A stretch of DNA of 64,000 nucleotides from CAZLRH01 sp964562015 (GTDB taxonomy: Bacteria > Verrucomicrobiota > Verrucomicrobiia > Opitutales > JABDGR01). The stretch is taken from the NCBI GenBank assembly GCA_964562015.1, contig CAZLRH010000005.1, positions 124,001-188,000 on the forward strand, given 5' to 3'. The position numbers and the translations under genes were made by a program. Below are positions 18,865-26,587 of this stretch, piece after piece (the stretch's first letter is position 1; every line of letters starts with the position of its first letter). The notes beneath the pieces were generated by a model, which worked only from the letters and a program-made list of their open reading frames with translations, had not been told where the DNA came from and did not search any database.

Positions 18865-19426
18865 TCCCGCCCCCGAGGTTCCGCGGCCTTCCGCCGCCCA
18901 CTGGATCCAAACCGTCGTGGGCGTGTTGGGGAGCATTCTCGTCGTCGCCCTGGTGCTCGGTATTTCGTACCTGAACACCCGCTCGCCCGCCGCCGTGAAC
19001 GCCGATCTCGCCGCCGAGCGCCACAAGATTCTCTCCGACGTTCAGGCCAAGGAGGCCGAGCTTTATTTCAATTATTCCTGGGTGGACAAGGACAAGGGCG
19101 TCGTGCGCATTCCCGTTTCCGAGGCCCTCAAAATCCAGGCCGAACGCCTGGGCAAGGAAACGGCCAAGCAGCCCGAAGCGCCGAAACGCCTTTCCCTCGC
19201 GGCCTCACCCACGACCATCCCGCCGCAAGCGCCTCCTCCCGCCACCGTTGCGCCTCCGGCGGCTGCTCCCGCCGCGGGAACCGCTCCGCCCGCCGCGCCC
19301 GCCACCGCTCCTGCGGCAGGTACAGCGCCCGCTGCTGCCCCGGCTGCTGCTAATGCTGCGCCGGCCGCACCTGCGGCTGCTGCACCCGCTGCGGCCACGC
19401 CCCCGCCGGCCGCGCCCGCCCAATAA
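18857..19426 (+). CDS. Small single-helix membrane protein with an Ala/Pro-rich tail, in the ACIII operon
   Basis: This 189-residue protein has one membrane helix (about residues 17-37, TVVGVLGSILVVALVLGISY). A short helical region follows (residues 40-95) with KEAELYFNYSWVDKDKGVVRIPVSEAL. The tail of roughly 85 residues is almost entirely Ala and Pro. Its position directly after actF, with an eight-base overlap, and the segment VRIPVSEAL suggest a small ACIII or oxidase accessory subunit. Proteins with this segment often follow ACIII or SCO genes, but I do not recognise a named family with certainty. The low-complexity tail resembles the end of the cytochrome at 21719-22531 in the same operon. 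The two may share a periplasmic flexible linker. Confidence 0.75.
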   Translation: MSNPAPEVPRPSAAHWIQTVVGVLGSILVVALVLGISYLNTRSPAAVNADLAAERHKILSDVQAKEAELYFNYSWVDKDKGVVRIPVSEALKIQAERLGKETAKQPEAPKRLSLAASPTTIPPQAPPPATVAPPAAAPAAGTAPPAAPATAPAAGTAPAAAPAAANAAPAAPAAAAPAAATPPPAAPAQ

Positions 19427-19432
19427 CTTTCG

Positions 19433-19507
19433 ATGGAATGGATTCATTATCTCTTCGGCCGGACCGTGCTGGGGCGGCTGAATTTCGGCGCCTGCGGCTG
19501 GAGATAA
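19433..19507 (+). CDS. Possible 24-residue mini-protein upstream of the CcoN-like gene
   Basis: An ATG-started frame reads MEWIHYLFGRTVLGRLNFG and stops 21 bases before the CcoN-like start. It fills the only gap of more than 30 bases in this half of the operon. It has no clear ribosome-binding site and no homologue I can name. It may be a leader or small subunit, or simply chance. Confidence 0.2.
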   Translation: MEWIHYLFGRTVLGRLNFGACGWR

Positions 19508-19528
19508 TTTTCCTCGCGACCGCTTTCT

Positions 19529-21022
19529 ATGTGCCCTTGCGCCGAACTCGCTGAAGCTCTGGACCCGCGTACCGATGCGCGGTTGCCGGAGGTTGACCAG
19601 TTGGCGCAGATTGACGCCTCCCTGCGCGGCCCGACGCTCCTGTTTGTCGGCGCCAGTCTCTTTTGGCTTTTGGTCGGCACTTTGTTTAGCCTCATCGCGG
19701 CCATCCAGTTGCTGAATCCCGAGTTCATCGCCAACTGCGAGTGGCTCACCTACGGCCGCATCTTCCCGGCCTCCTCGACCGCGATGCTCTACGGTTTTGG
19801 CGACAATATCGCCTTCGCGGTCAGCCTTTGGATCATGGCGCGGCTCTGCAAGACCCAGGTCAAGCACCTGGGCCTGCTCTACATCGCGGGGGCGTTTTGG
19901 AATGTCGCGATTTTGTGGGGCCTTGGAAAAATCATCCTGGGCGGCTCCTCTTCGATTGAAGGCATGGAAATGTCGGGCGGCGTCGGCCCCGTGCTTGTGC
20001 TCAGCTACGCGCTCATCGGCCTCTGGGGCATCTTGAGCTACCAGAATCGCCAGACCGAGCACGTTTACGTTTCGCAATGGTATTTGCTGGCGGCGTTTTT
20101 GTGTTTCCCCTGGATGTACTGGTCGGCGCATGTGATGCTCTTTGCCTCACCCGCGCGGGGTGTCATGCAGGCTGTCGCGGCCGCGTGGTTTAACGGCGGC
20201 GTCGCCAACCTCTGGTTCGCGCCCATCGCGCTGGCCGCGATTTATTATTTTCTGCCGAAAATTCTGGGCCGTCCCATCTACGGCTACTATCTGGCGACCA
20301 TCGGCTTCTGGTCCCTCATCATGTTCTCCGGCTGGCTTGGCACCCGCACGTTGATTTTCGGGCCCATTCCGGTGTGGATTCAAACCGTCGGCATCGTCGC
20401 CAGCGTGGCCCTGCTGGTGCCCACCGTCGCCATCGCCATCAACCTTCTCGGCACGGCCCGCGGTAGTGTCAGTGAAGTCATGGGCAACCCCGTTTTGCGC
20501 TTCCTGGTATTCAGCGCGCTGGCCTTTGTGTCCGGCGTGGTGATCAATGCCGTGGCTTCGTTGCGGGTCGTCAATGAAGTCACGGGACTAACGGATTTCT
20601 CCGTCGCACAAAACGAGCAGGGCTTTTACGCCTTTTACGTCATGGCCATGTTTGGCGCCGCCTACTACATGCTCCCGCGTATTTTCGGACGTGACTGGCC
20701 CGCGAGCCTCCTCCTCAAGGCCAATTTCTGGTGCTGCGCCCTGGGCATCACCCTCCTGCTGGTGGTGCTTTATGTCGGCGGCTGGCAGCAGGGCGCGGCC
20801 ATGAACGACCCGTTCACGCCCTTCGTGGATATTCTGCGCGGTGCCGTTCCTGTCAACCAGGCCCGCGCCGTTGCGCAAATCCTCCTCTCGCTCGGCCAGG
20901 TCGCGTTTATTGTCAATGCTGGCGGCCTCATGCTCTGGTGGGCCAAGGATAATTGCCCCGTCTGCCGACTGCTCGGTTCCACCTGCCCGGCGTGCAAGTT
21001 GCTGAAAGGACGGGCGTCATGA
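19529..21022 (+). CDS. CcoN-like (cbb3 oxidase subunit I) protein without any haem or CuB ligands
   Basis: This 497-residue polytopic protein aligns clearly with subunit I of cbb3 cytochrome oxidases. Matching stretches are EWLTYGRIFPAS with GFGDN, YYFLPKILGRPIYGY, PVWIQTVGIVAS, NPVLRFLVFSALAF and AAYYMLPRIFGR. However, all six ligand histidines are replaced. The helix II haem b ligand is Ser (PASST for PLHTN). The CuB ligand of the WYGHN motif is Gly (WFNGG). The GPHH pair is Thr-Arg-Thr (LGTRT). The helix X ligands of TDWTIGHVH are replaced in TDFSVAQNE, and the preceding SHYT is TGLT. The active-site Tyr position is Ser. Only three His remain, none at a ligand site. The C-terminus has CPVC and CPAC. 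The frame is intact and ends in an ATGA overlap with the CcoO-like gene. Confidence 0.85.
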   Translation: MCPCAELAEALDPRTDARLPEVDQLAQIDASLRGPTLLFVGASLFWLLVGTLFSLIAAIQLLNPEFIANCEWLTYGRIFPASSTAMLYGFGDNIAFAVSLWIMARLCKTQVKHLGLLYIAGAFWNVAILWGLGKIILGGSSSIEGMEMSGGVGPVLVLSYALIGLWGILSYQNRQTEHVYVSQWYLLAAFLCFPWMYWSAHVMLFASPARGVMQAVAAAWFNGGVANLWFAPIALAAIYYFLPKILGRPIYGYYLATIGFWSLIMFSGWLGTRTLIFGPIPVWIQTVGIVASVALLVPTVAIAINLLGTARGSVSEVMGNPVLRFLVFSALAFVSGVVINAVASLRVVNEVTGLTDFSVAQNEQGFYAFYVMAMFGAAYYMLPRIFGRDWPASLLLKANFWCCALGITLLLVVLYVGGWQQGAAMNDPFTPFVDILRGAVPVNQARAVAQILLSLGQVAFIVNAGGLMLWWAKDNCPVCRLLGSTCPACKLLKGRAS

Positions 21023-21708
21023 AAAATCTCCCGCTCATGTTCTTTGGGATTTTCTTCCTGCTCTCCGCCTCGTGGTGCGGCGTGGTGCTCTCTGCCAATT
21101 TGCAGCTTTCGGGCCTGCAGCCTGACCGCATGGATGACGGCGACCCGGTCTTCCCCAATTTCAGCCCCGGCGTCGCTCTGCAAGGCCGCCAGACCTACAT
21201 CGAACTCGGTTGCGAATATTGCCACACCCAGCAGGTGCGTCCCGCCAGTCTCCAACTCGTTTTTCAGCCCCGAGCCACGCCTGACAAGCCCGCCAAGCAG
21301 GAAACCCAGTTGCTCAGCCCCGATATTGCCCGCGGTTGGGCTGAGCGTGGTAGCGTCGCCCGCGATTACATTTTCCAGAGTCCCGTCCTCCTCGGCAATG
21401 TCCGCCGCGGGCCCGACCTCACTGACTTCGGCGACCGCAAGGCCAGCACCGCCGACGTCCTCCTGCATCTTTACAATGCCCGGCTCATTGCGCCCGATTC
21501 GAACATGCCGCCGTACCGTTTCCTCTTCAAGACGCAGCCCATCGCCAACGGCCAGCCCTCGCTGACGGCGCTGAAATTCCCGCCCAATGCTCCCGGCGCG
21601 CCCGCCGCCGGCACCGAGGTGGTGCCCACCGAGCGCGCCATCGAGCTCGCCGCCTATTTGCAAAACCTGAAGCTCAACTACGATCTGCCCGAAGCCAAGG
21701 CCAAGTAA
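21019..21708 (+). CDS. CcoO-like membrane-anchored monohaem cytochrome c
   Basis: This 229-residue protein resembles cbb3 oxidase subunit II. An N-terminal membrane helix (MKNLPLMFFGIFFLL onward, residues 1-25) is followed by GRQTYIELGCEYCHTQQVRP. This matches the CcoO pattern with a haem motif and QxxRP. The later PPYRFLF preceded by SNM provides the expected Met ligand. RRGPDLTDFGDR is the CcoO RxGPDL motif. Unlike its CcoN-like partner, this protein keeps a complete haem c site. I use ATG 21019 rather than upstream in-frame positions because it gives the helix at the start, has AAAGGA about eight bases upstream, and overlaps the previous stop by four bases. Confidence 0.85.
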   Translation: MKNLPLMFFGIFFLLSASWCGVVLSANLQLSGLQPDRMDDGDPVFPNFSPGVALQGRQTYIELGCEYCHTQQVRPASLQLVFQPRATPDKPAKQETQLLSPDIARGWAERGSVARDYIFQSPVLLGNVRRGPDLTDFGDRKASTADVLLHLYNARLIAPDSNMPPYRFLFKTQPIANGQPSLTALKFPPNAPGAPAAGTEVVPTERAIELAAYLQNLKLNYDLPEAKAK

Positions 21709-21718
21709 ATTTGCCCGC

Positions 21719-22531
21719 ATGTCCGACGCCGCCTCCAACGCCCGCAACCCCCTCGACCCGCACTCCGGGCCGGCCGCCCCGGCCGACCGCCTGAGCGACG
21801 AGGCCTTGCACCGCGTCCACACCCAGTTGTGGCGCGAGAAGGAGGAACCGCGCGAGGGCTTTTCGCTCGTCCCCATTTTCCTGATTTTCCTCGCCGCCGC
21901 GCTCACCCTCTGGGGCGGCATTTACATGGCGAACAATTCCGGCGGCTTCCGCTCCACGGTGTTTGACGATATCGGCCACGAGGGCGAGTCCGGCGGTCCC
22001 GAGGCGGACAGCCCCGAGGCGCAGCTCAAGCGCGGCAAAAAGATTTTCACCAGCGCCGCCGGTTGCCAGGCCTGCCATGGCCCCGAAGGCAAGGGTCAGC
22101 CGGGTCTCTTCCCGCCCATCGCTGGTTCGCCCTTTGTCGGCAGCGGCAACGGTGACCGCCCGATTAAGATTCTTCTCGCCGGCCTTGGCGGCGATTTGGA
22201 TGTCCTCGGTGGCCACTACAACGGCCAGATGCCCGCCATCGGTCAAAGCCTCAAGGACAAGGAAATCGCGGACGTGCTCACTTATGTGCGTGTGACGTTC
22301 AACAACGCCGCCCCGGTGGACGCCGATCAAGTGGCCGCGATGCGCGATGTCGTGGGCAAGCGTCCGCCCTGGACTCCGGGCGAACTGCTCGCGCAAGACC
22401 CGCTGGGCGCGATGCCCGCTCCCGCCGCCCCGGCCGGAGAAGGCGCGCCCGCCGCACCCGCTGCTCCTGCGGCGGCTCCTGGTGCCGCAGCCGCACCTGC
22501 TGCCACTACGCCTGCTCCCGCGGCGAAGTAG
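21719..22531 (+). CDS. Membrane-anchored monohaem cytochrome c, third subunit of the oxidase-like module
   Basis: This 270-residue protein has a cytoplasmic N-terminus, one membrane helix (about residues 45-65, VPIFLIFLAAALTLWGG) and a class I cytochrome c domain with a single haem motif, CQACH. The distal Met is likely in GQMPAIGQSL. A long Ala/Pro tail makes up the last 50 residues. In gene order it sits where CcoP or a separate cytochrome c subunit would be, but it has one haem rather than two. It starts 10 bases after the CcoO-like stop. It is the last gene of the operon; the hairpin-rich spacer begins just downstream. Confidence 0.85.
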   Translation: MSDAASNARNPLDPHSGPAAPADRLSDEALHRVHTQLWREKEEPREGFSLVPIFLIFLAAALTLWGGIYMANNSGGFRSTVFDDIGHEGESGGPEADSPEAQLKRGKKIFTSAAGCQACHGPEGKGQPGLFPPIAGSPFVGSGNGDRPIKILLAGLGGDLDVLGGHYNGQMPAIGQSLKDKEIADVLTYVRVTFNNAAPVDADQVAAMRDVVGKRPPWTPGELLAQDPLGAMPAPAAPAGEGAPAAPAAPAAAPGAAAAPAATTPAPAAK

Positions 22532-22890
22532 CCTTCGGATTTGTTGCTTAGCGGGGTGGGGCGCGCTGCCCTCAGCGCGCCGTCCGGACCAGACGATTTT
22601 GCCCCGCCACGAAGCAGTCCAGTGCTGAAAAGTTGCGCCGTGTTGCCAATACAGCCTTGCTCCGCCGTCACGAAGCCGCCCTGTGCTATAAAATGTTGAG
22701 ATAGGGGCGCCTCTCCGAGGCGTCCGCTTTAGACCACAAACGGCTTAACTACAAAAACACAAAACATCCAGAATTTCGGATTTTGTGCCTTTTGTGTTTC
22801 TGGTGGTTTAGCTCGATTGGATGAACTCTTATCCAATCACCGCGCCTTCAGCCTTCCTCTCTTGGCCAAAACCACGCCCTAGCTCCTCGG
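22532..22890. repeat. Spacer with three inverted-repeat elements
   Basis: No gene seen. It holds a solitary hairpin of the GGCGCGCTG-type family (about 22552-22581). It also holds a copy of the CGCCTCTCCGAGGCG-type hairpin (22701-22726). A third element (about 22733-22811) has arms of the CCACAAA...ACAAAAACACAAAA type facing TTTTGTGTTTCTGGTGG. A separate 7-bp inverted repeat, ATTGGAT/ATCCAAT, lies near 22816-22838 and could serve as a terminator stem for the convergent genes. Confidence 0.6.
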
Positions 22891-23169
22891 TTACTCCGCT
22901 GCGGTCGTTTCCGGCTTCGCCCGGAAAAACGCCGCGACGCGGCCCACGCCGCCGGCGCATTCCGCGCCCGTCGCCTCCGCCAGCGCCGCGCATTGACTGC
23001 GCAATTCCGCGCGGCTGGCGGAGAAACGCACCTTCACCAGTTCCTTCCGGCGCAGCGCGATATCGAGTTCCTTGGTCACGGTCGGCGTCACGCCGTCCTT
23101 CCCCACGTGCAGGGCGGGGGCCAATGTTTGGGCGCGGGCGCGCAAGGCAGCCTTTTCAGCGGAAGTCAT
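22891..23169 (-). CDS. yhbY: YhbY/CRM-domain RNA-binding protein
   Basis: This 92-residue protein is a single CRM (YhbY) domain, a small fold that binds pre-50S ribosomal RNA and assists ribosome assembly. Expected features are seen: LHVGKDGVTPTV (the GKxGvT motif with a preceding Leu-His-Val), the ELVKVRF strand, and the closing region VGRVAAFFRAKP, which corresponds to the usual iGr..vlYR ending. It stands alone on the minus strand, downstream of alaS by about 390 bases of repeats. Length and motif order are normal. Confidence 0.87.
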   Translation of the reverse strand: MTSAEKAALRARAQTLAPALHVGKDGVTPTVTKELDIALRRKELVKVRFSASRAELRSQCAALAEATGAECAGGVGRVAAFFRAKPETTAAE

Positions 23170-23560
23170 GGCAGTCTTTTAGACAGAATTAATATCGGGC
23201 CGGGTAACCAGCGACCTCCTTTTAGACAGAATTAACGGAATTAACAAAATTAAAGCGCGTCACCCAAAAGAAATCTTCCTTCGCACCCTTCGCCGTGAAA
23301 CTTTTTTAAAAAATGCTGATCGATGGAGGAGTGCGCTTGGGCTTCTTCCTCCGCGCCCTCTGCGTGCTCTGCGGTAAAACTCTTTTTTCTCCCTTCGTGC
23401 CCTTCGCGGTGAACCTCTCTGGAAGATGCTGATGGATTAAAGCTCCCGTCTTCGACTTGTACCTCTGCGCTCTCCGCGTGCTCTGCGGTGAAATTCTTCC
23501 TCTTCCTTCGCGCCCTTCGCGTCTTCGCGGTAAAATTCTTTTCATAATCCGCTCGCGAAC
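23170..23560. repeat. Repeat-filled spacer between yhbY and alaS
   Basis: A 17-bp direct repeat, CTTTTAGACAGAATTAA, occurs at 23176-23192 and 23219-23235. From about 23280 to 23540 there are four to five degenerate copies of a CTTCGCGCCCTTCGCG / TCTGCGTGCTCTGCGGT type repeat. Their minus-strand reading gives spurious frames such as FTAEHAESAE. These are dispersed non-coding repeats, not genes. A related element is at 26459-26579. Confidence 0.7.
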
Positions 23561-26437
23561 TCACCCGAGCGATTTCCTAAACTCCTCCATCACCGCACCC
23601 AGTTTCGCCGCGTCCTTGCCGCCGCCCTGGGCGAAGTCCGGCTTGCCGCCGCCGCGCCCGCCGAGTTTGCCGCACAAATCGCCCACGATTTTCCCCGCCG
23701 CGTGCCCCGCCGCAATCGCCTCCGGCGAACACAGCGCGACTACGCCGACCTTGTCCTCGGCGGCGCTCCCGAGCACGACGACACTCGGCCCCAGTTTCTT
23801 GCCGATGGGTACCGCCACATTGCGCAGCTCGCCCACGGGCACATCCACCACGGCCACGACAAAATTCAGAGCGCCCTTCGCCACCGCCGTCGCCGCCAAT
23901 TCCTCCGCGAGCAATGACGCATTCTGCTGTTGCGCCGCCCGTTGCTGTTTCGCCAGCACCGCCCGCTGGTCCGCCACATCCTGCTTCAGCAAACGGACAT
24001 GCCGTTCCAGCGCCTGCAACGCCTCGATGCGCGGCGTTTTTTCACCCAATGGTGCGGGCGCCGGATTGCTGGCCTTGCCGCCAATTTCAACCAAAGTTTT
24101 TTCCAGGTCGCGCGCTTCTTTTTCCAGTTCCCGCGCCGCGGCCACCGCCGCCTCGCCGGCCACCGCCTCGATGCGCCGCACGCCCGCCGCGATGGCGCTC
24201 TCGTGCAAAATCTTGAACAACCCGATGTCGCCCGTCGTGCGCACGTGCGTGCCGCCGCACAACTCCATCGAGTAGCCGTTCAGCCGCGGGCGCGCGTGCC
24301 CATGCTCGTCGGTGTCGGTGGCGCCGCCGATTTGCACCACGCGCACCACGTCGCCGTACTTGTCGCCGAAAAACTGCATCACCTCCGGCCGGTCCTTGAT
24401 CTGCGCGAACTTGAAATCCGCCCAGGTCACCGGGTCGTTTTCAAAAATGCGGTCGTTCACGAGCCGTTCGATCTTCGTGATCTGCTCCGGCGTGAGCGCC
24501 CCGTGGTTGAAGTCGAACGTCAGCTTGTCGGGCCCCACATACGAACCCTTCTGCGCGGCGTCCGGACTCACGATTTCATGCAACGCCCAGTGCAGCAAAT
24601 GCGTCACGGTGTGATGCCGCTGGATGGCGTTTCGCCGCGGTTGGTCCACTTGCACCGTCACATGCTGGCCGACCGCCGGGGCGTCGCCGCCCTCGAGAAA
24701 ATGCAGCCACGTCGGGCCCGATTTCTGGGTGTTGGCAATGCGCCACTGCTGGCCCGCGGTCACCAACTCGCCCGCGTCGCCCACCTGGCCGCCCATCTCC
24801 GCGTAGCACACGGAATTGTTCAGCACCACCACCGTCTTGTCCTTCACCGCCACCACCTCCTGGACATCCGCGCCCGTGTGGTTGTGGTCATAACCAATAA
24901 AATGCGTTGGCGTCTTGGTCTCAATCTGCGAAAGCTCAATGACGGTTTTCTTCTGGGCGGCTTGAGCCATCTTTCGCTGTTTTTCCATTAAATCATTAAA
25001 CATATGCTCGTTAACTTCCATGCCATGCTCGCGAGCCATGATCTGTGTCAGGTCCAGCGGGAATCCATAGGTATCGTAGAGTTTAAATGCAACATCACCC
25101 GAAAATACTGCCCGTTGGAGCCTGCCAGTAGTTTCACGCGTTTCTCGTGCGAGTTGATTTAAGACCTCCATGTCCTTTAAATGTCGATTAAACAATTCCA
25201 TACCTTTGTCCAGCGTCCGATTAAACGCCTCCTCTTCAGTCTTCAGCACGTCCTTTACGTTTTGTTTCCTCGTCCGAATCTCTGGAAAGACATCGCCCAT
25301 GGTCTCGGCGAGGACGTCCACCAGCTTGTAGAAAAACGGCTCTTGAAAATCCAAAGTGCGTCCATATTTCACCGCTCTCCGCAAAATGCGCCGCAGCACA
25401 TAATTCCGGTCTGAATTGCCAGGGAGAATTCCATCCGCGATCGCAAAACTCAGGGTGCGGATATGGTCGGCGATGACGCGGAAGGCCACATCGGTTTTTT
25501 CCTGCTCGGTGTCGCCGGTGCTGCCGGATTTCGGCAGGGTGGAGCCGTACTTCTTGCCGCTCAATTTCTCCAGCTCGTCGAAAATGGGCCGGAAAATATC
25601 GGTCTCGTAATTGGAAATTTTTGCGTTTTTGAAATCAGAAAAATTCTTCGTGCCCTGCATGATGCTGGTCACGCGCTCAAAGCCCATGCCGGTGTCCACG
25701 TGCTTGGCGGGCAGGGGTGAGAAGGTGCCGTCCTGATTCGCGTTGAACTGGATGAACACGAGGTTCCAAATCTCAATGCACCGTGCGTCACCCTTATTGA
25801 CCAGCGCGCCCTTGGTGTCGCCCGCCGGCGTGAGGTCCACATGCAGTTCCGAGCACGGGCCGCACGGGCCGGTGTCGCCCATCATCCAGAAATTGTCCTT
25901 CTTGTTGCCGTTGACGATGTGCACCTGCGGGTCGAGCCCCGCCTTTTTAAAATGCCCCGCCCACACGTCGTAGGCCTCCTGGTCGAAATCCGACGGATCG
26001 CCCTTGGCCTTGTCGGGGTTGTACACCGTCGCGTACAGGCGCGCGGCGGGAAATTTCCACACTCCGGTGATGAGTTCCCAGGCCCAGTCAATCGCCTCCT
26101 TTTTAAAATAATCGCCGAACGACCAGTTGCCCAGCATCTCAAAAAACGTGTGGTGGTAGGTGTCGAGGCCCACGTCCTCGAGGTCGTTGTGCTTGCCGCC
26201 GGCGCGAATGCATTTCTGGGTGTCGGCGGCGCGCGTCGGCAGCCCCGGAATGGCGCGCGACCACTGGTTCACGTCCGCCTTGCGCTCGCCGAGGAAAATG
26301 GGCACGAACTGGTTCATCCCCGCGTTGGTGAAGAGCAGGTTCGGGCTGTCCGGCAGCAACGACGACGACGGCACGAGGGTGTGCTTCTTCGATTGGAAAA
26401 AATCGAGGAAGGACTGGCGGATTTGAGAGGAAGTCAT
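23561..26437 (-). CDS. alaS: Alanyl-tRNA synthetase
   Basis: This class II synthetase charges tRNA-Ala and edits mischarged Ser and Gly. The N-terminal catalytic domain begins TSSQIRQSFLDFFQSKKHT and contains NAGMNQFVPIFLG and the GDTGPCGPCSE loop. The tRNA-binding middle part follows. The editing domain has HHTVTHLLHWALHE, which supplies the two zinc His, and CGGTHVRTTGDIG, which supplies the zinc Cys and His. The C-terminal coiled coil and C-Ala domain end with GGRGGGKPDFAQGG. At 958 residues it is longer than the usual 870-880. The extra length lies mostly in the middle, around residues 240-560. The central part of the gene (about 24900-25440) is markedly poorer in G+C than the ends. Confidence 0.97.
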   Translation of the reverse strand: MTSSQIRQSFLDFFQSKKHTLVPSSSLLPDSPNLLFTNAGMNQFVPIFLGERKADVNQWSRAIPGLPTRAADTQKCIRAGGKHNDLEDVGLDTYHHTFFEMLGNWSFGDYFKKEAIDWAWELITGVWKFPAARLYATVYNPDKAKGDPSDFDQEAYDVWAGHFKKAGLDPQVHIVNGNKKDNFWMMGDTGPCGPCSELHVDLTPAGDTKGALVNKGDARCIEIWNLVFIQFNANQDGTFSPLPAKHVDTGMGFERVTSIMQGTKNFSDFKNAKISNYETDIFRPIFDELEKLSGKKYGSTLPKSGSTGDTEQEKTDVAFRVIADHIRTLSFAIADGILPGNSDRNYVLRRILRRAVKYGRTLDFQEPFFYKLVDVLAETMGDVFPEIRTRKQNVKDVLKTEEEAFNRTLDKGMELFNRHLKDMEVLNQLARETRETTGRLQRAVFSGDVAFKLYDTYGFPLDLTQIMAREHGMEVNEHMFNDLMEKQRKMAQAAQKKTVIELSQIETKTPTHFIGYDHNHTGADVQEVVAVKDKTVVVLNNSVCYAEMGGQVGDAGELVTAGQQWRIANTQKSGPTWLHFLEGGDAPAVGQHVTVQVDQPRRNAIQRHHTVTHLLHWALHEIVSPDAAQKGSYVGPDKLTFDFNHGALTPEQITKIERLVNDRIFENDPVTWADFKFAQIKDRPEVMQFFGDKYGDVVRVVQIGGATDTDEHGHARPRLNGYSMELCGGTHVRTTGDIGLFKILHESAIAAGVRRIEAVAGEAAVAAARELEKEARDLEKTLVEIGGKASNPAPAPLGEKTPRIEALQALERHVRLLKQDVADQRAVLAKQQRAAQQQNASLLAEELAATAVAKGALNFVVAVVDVPVGELRNVAVPIGKKLGPSVVVLGSAAEDKVGVVALCSPEAIAAGHAAGKIVGDLCGKLGGRGGGKPDFAQGGGKDAAKLGAVMEEFRKSLG

Positions 26438-26458
26438 CGGATGGGAACCGAAAGGATT

Positions 26459-26579
26459 TTACCGCAGAGGCCGCGGAGAGCGCTGAGGAAGAAAAGGAGG
26501 AAGAGAAGGCTGGAAAATTAGAATAAATAATTCTGTCTTAATTCAGATCTCCGCGTCCTCCGCGTTCTCTGCGGTAGAA
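26459..26579. repeat. Inverted-repeat element between alaS and leuB
   Basis: The arms are about 23-27 bases: ACCGCAGAGGCCGCGGAGAG on the left and an imperfect reverse complement ending TCTCTGCGGTAG on the right. An AT-rich centre of about 60 bases separates them. It belongs to the same family as the repeats at 23280-23540. Confidence 0.65.
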
Positions 26580-26587
26580 TTTTGATT

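Noticed and set aside
23250..23564. Frame giving FTAEHAESAE-type protein
   Set aside because: It is the translation of dispersed CTCTGCGGT-type repeats.
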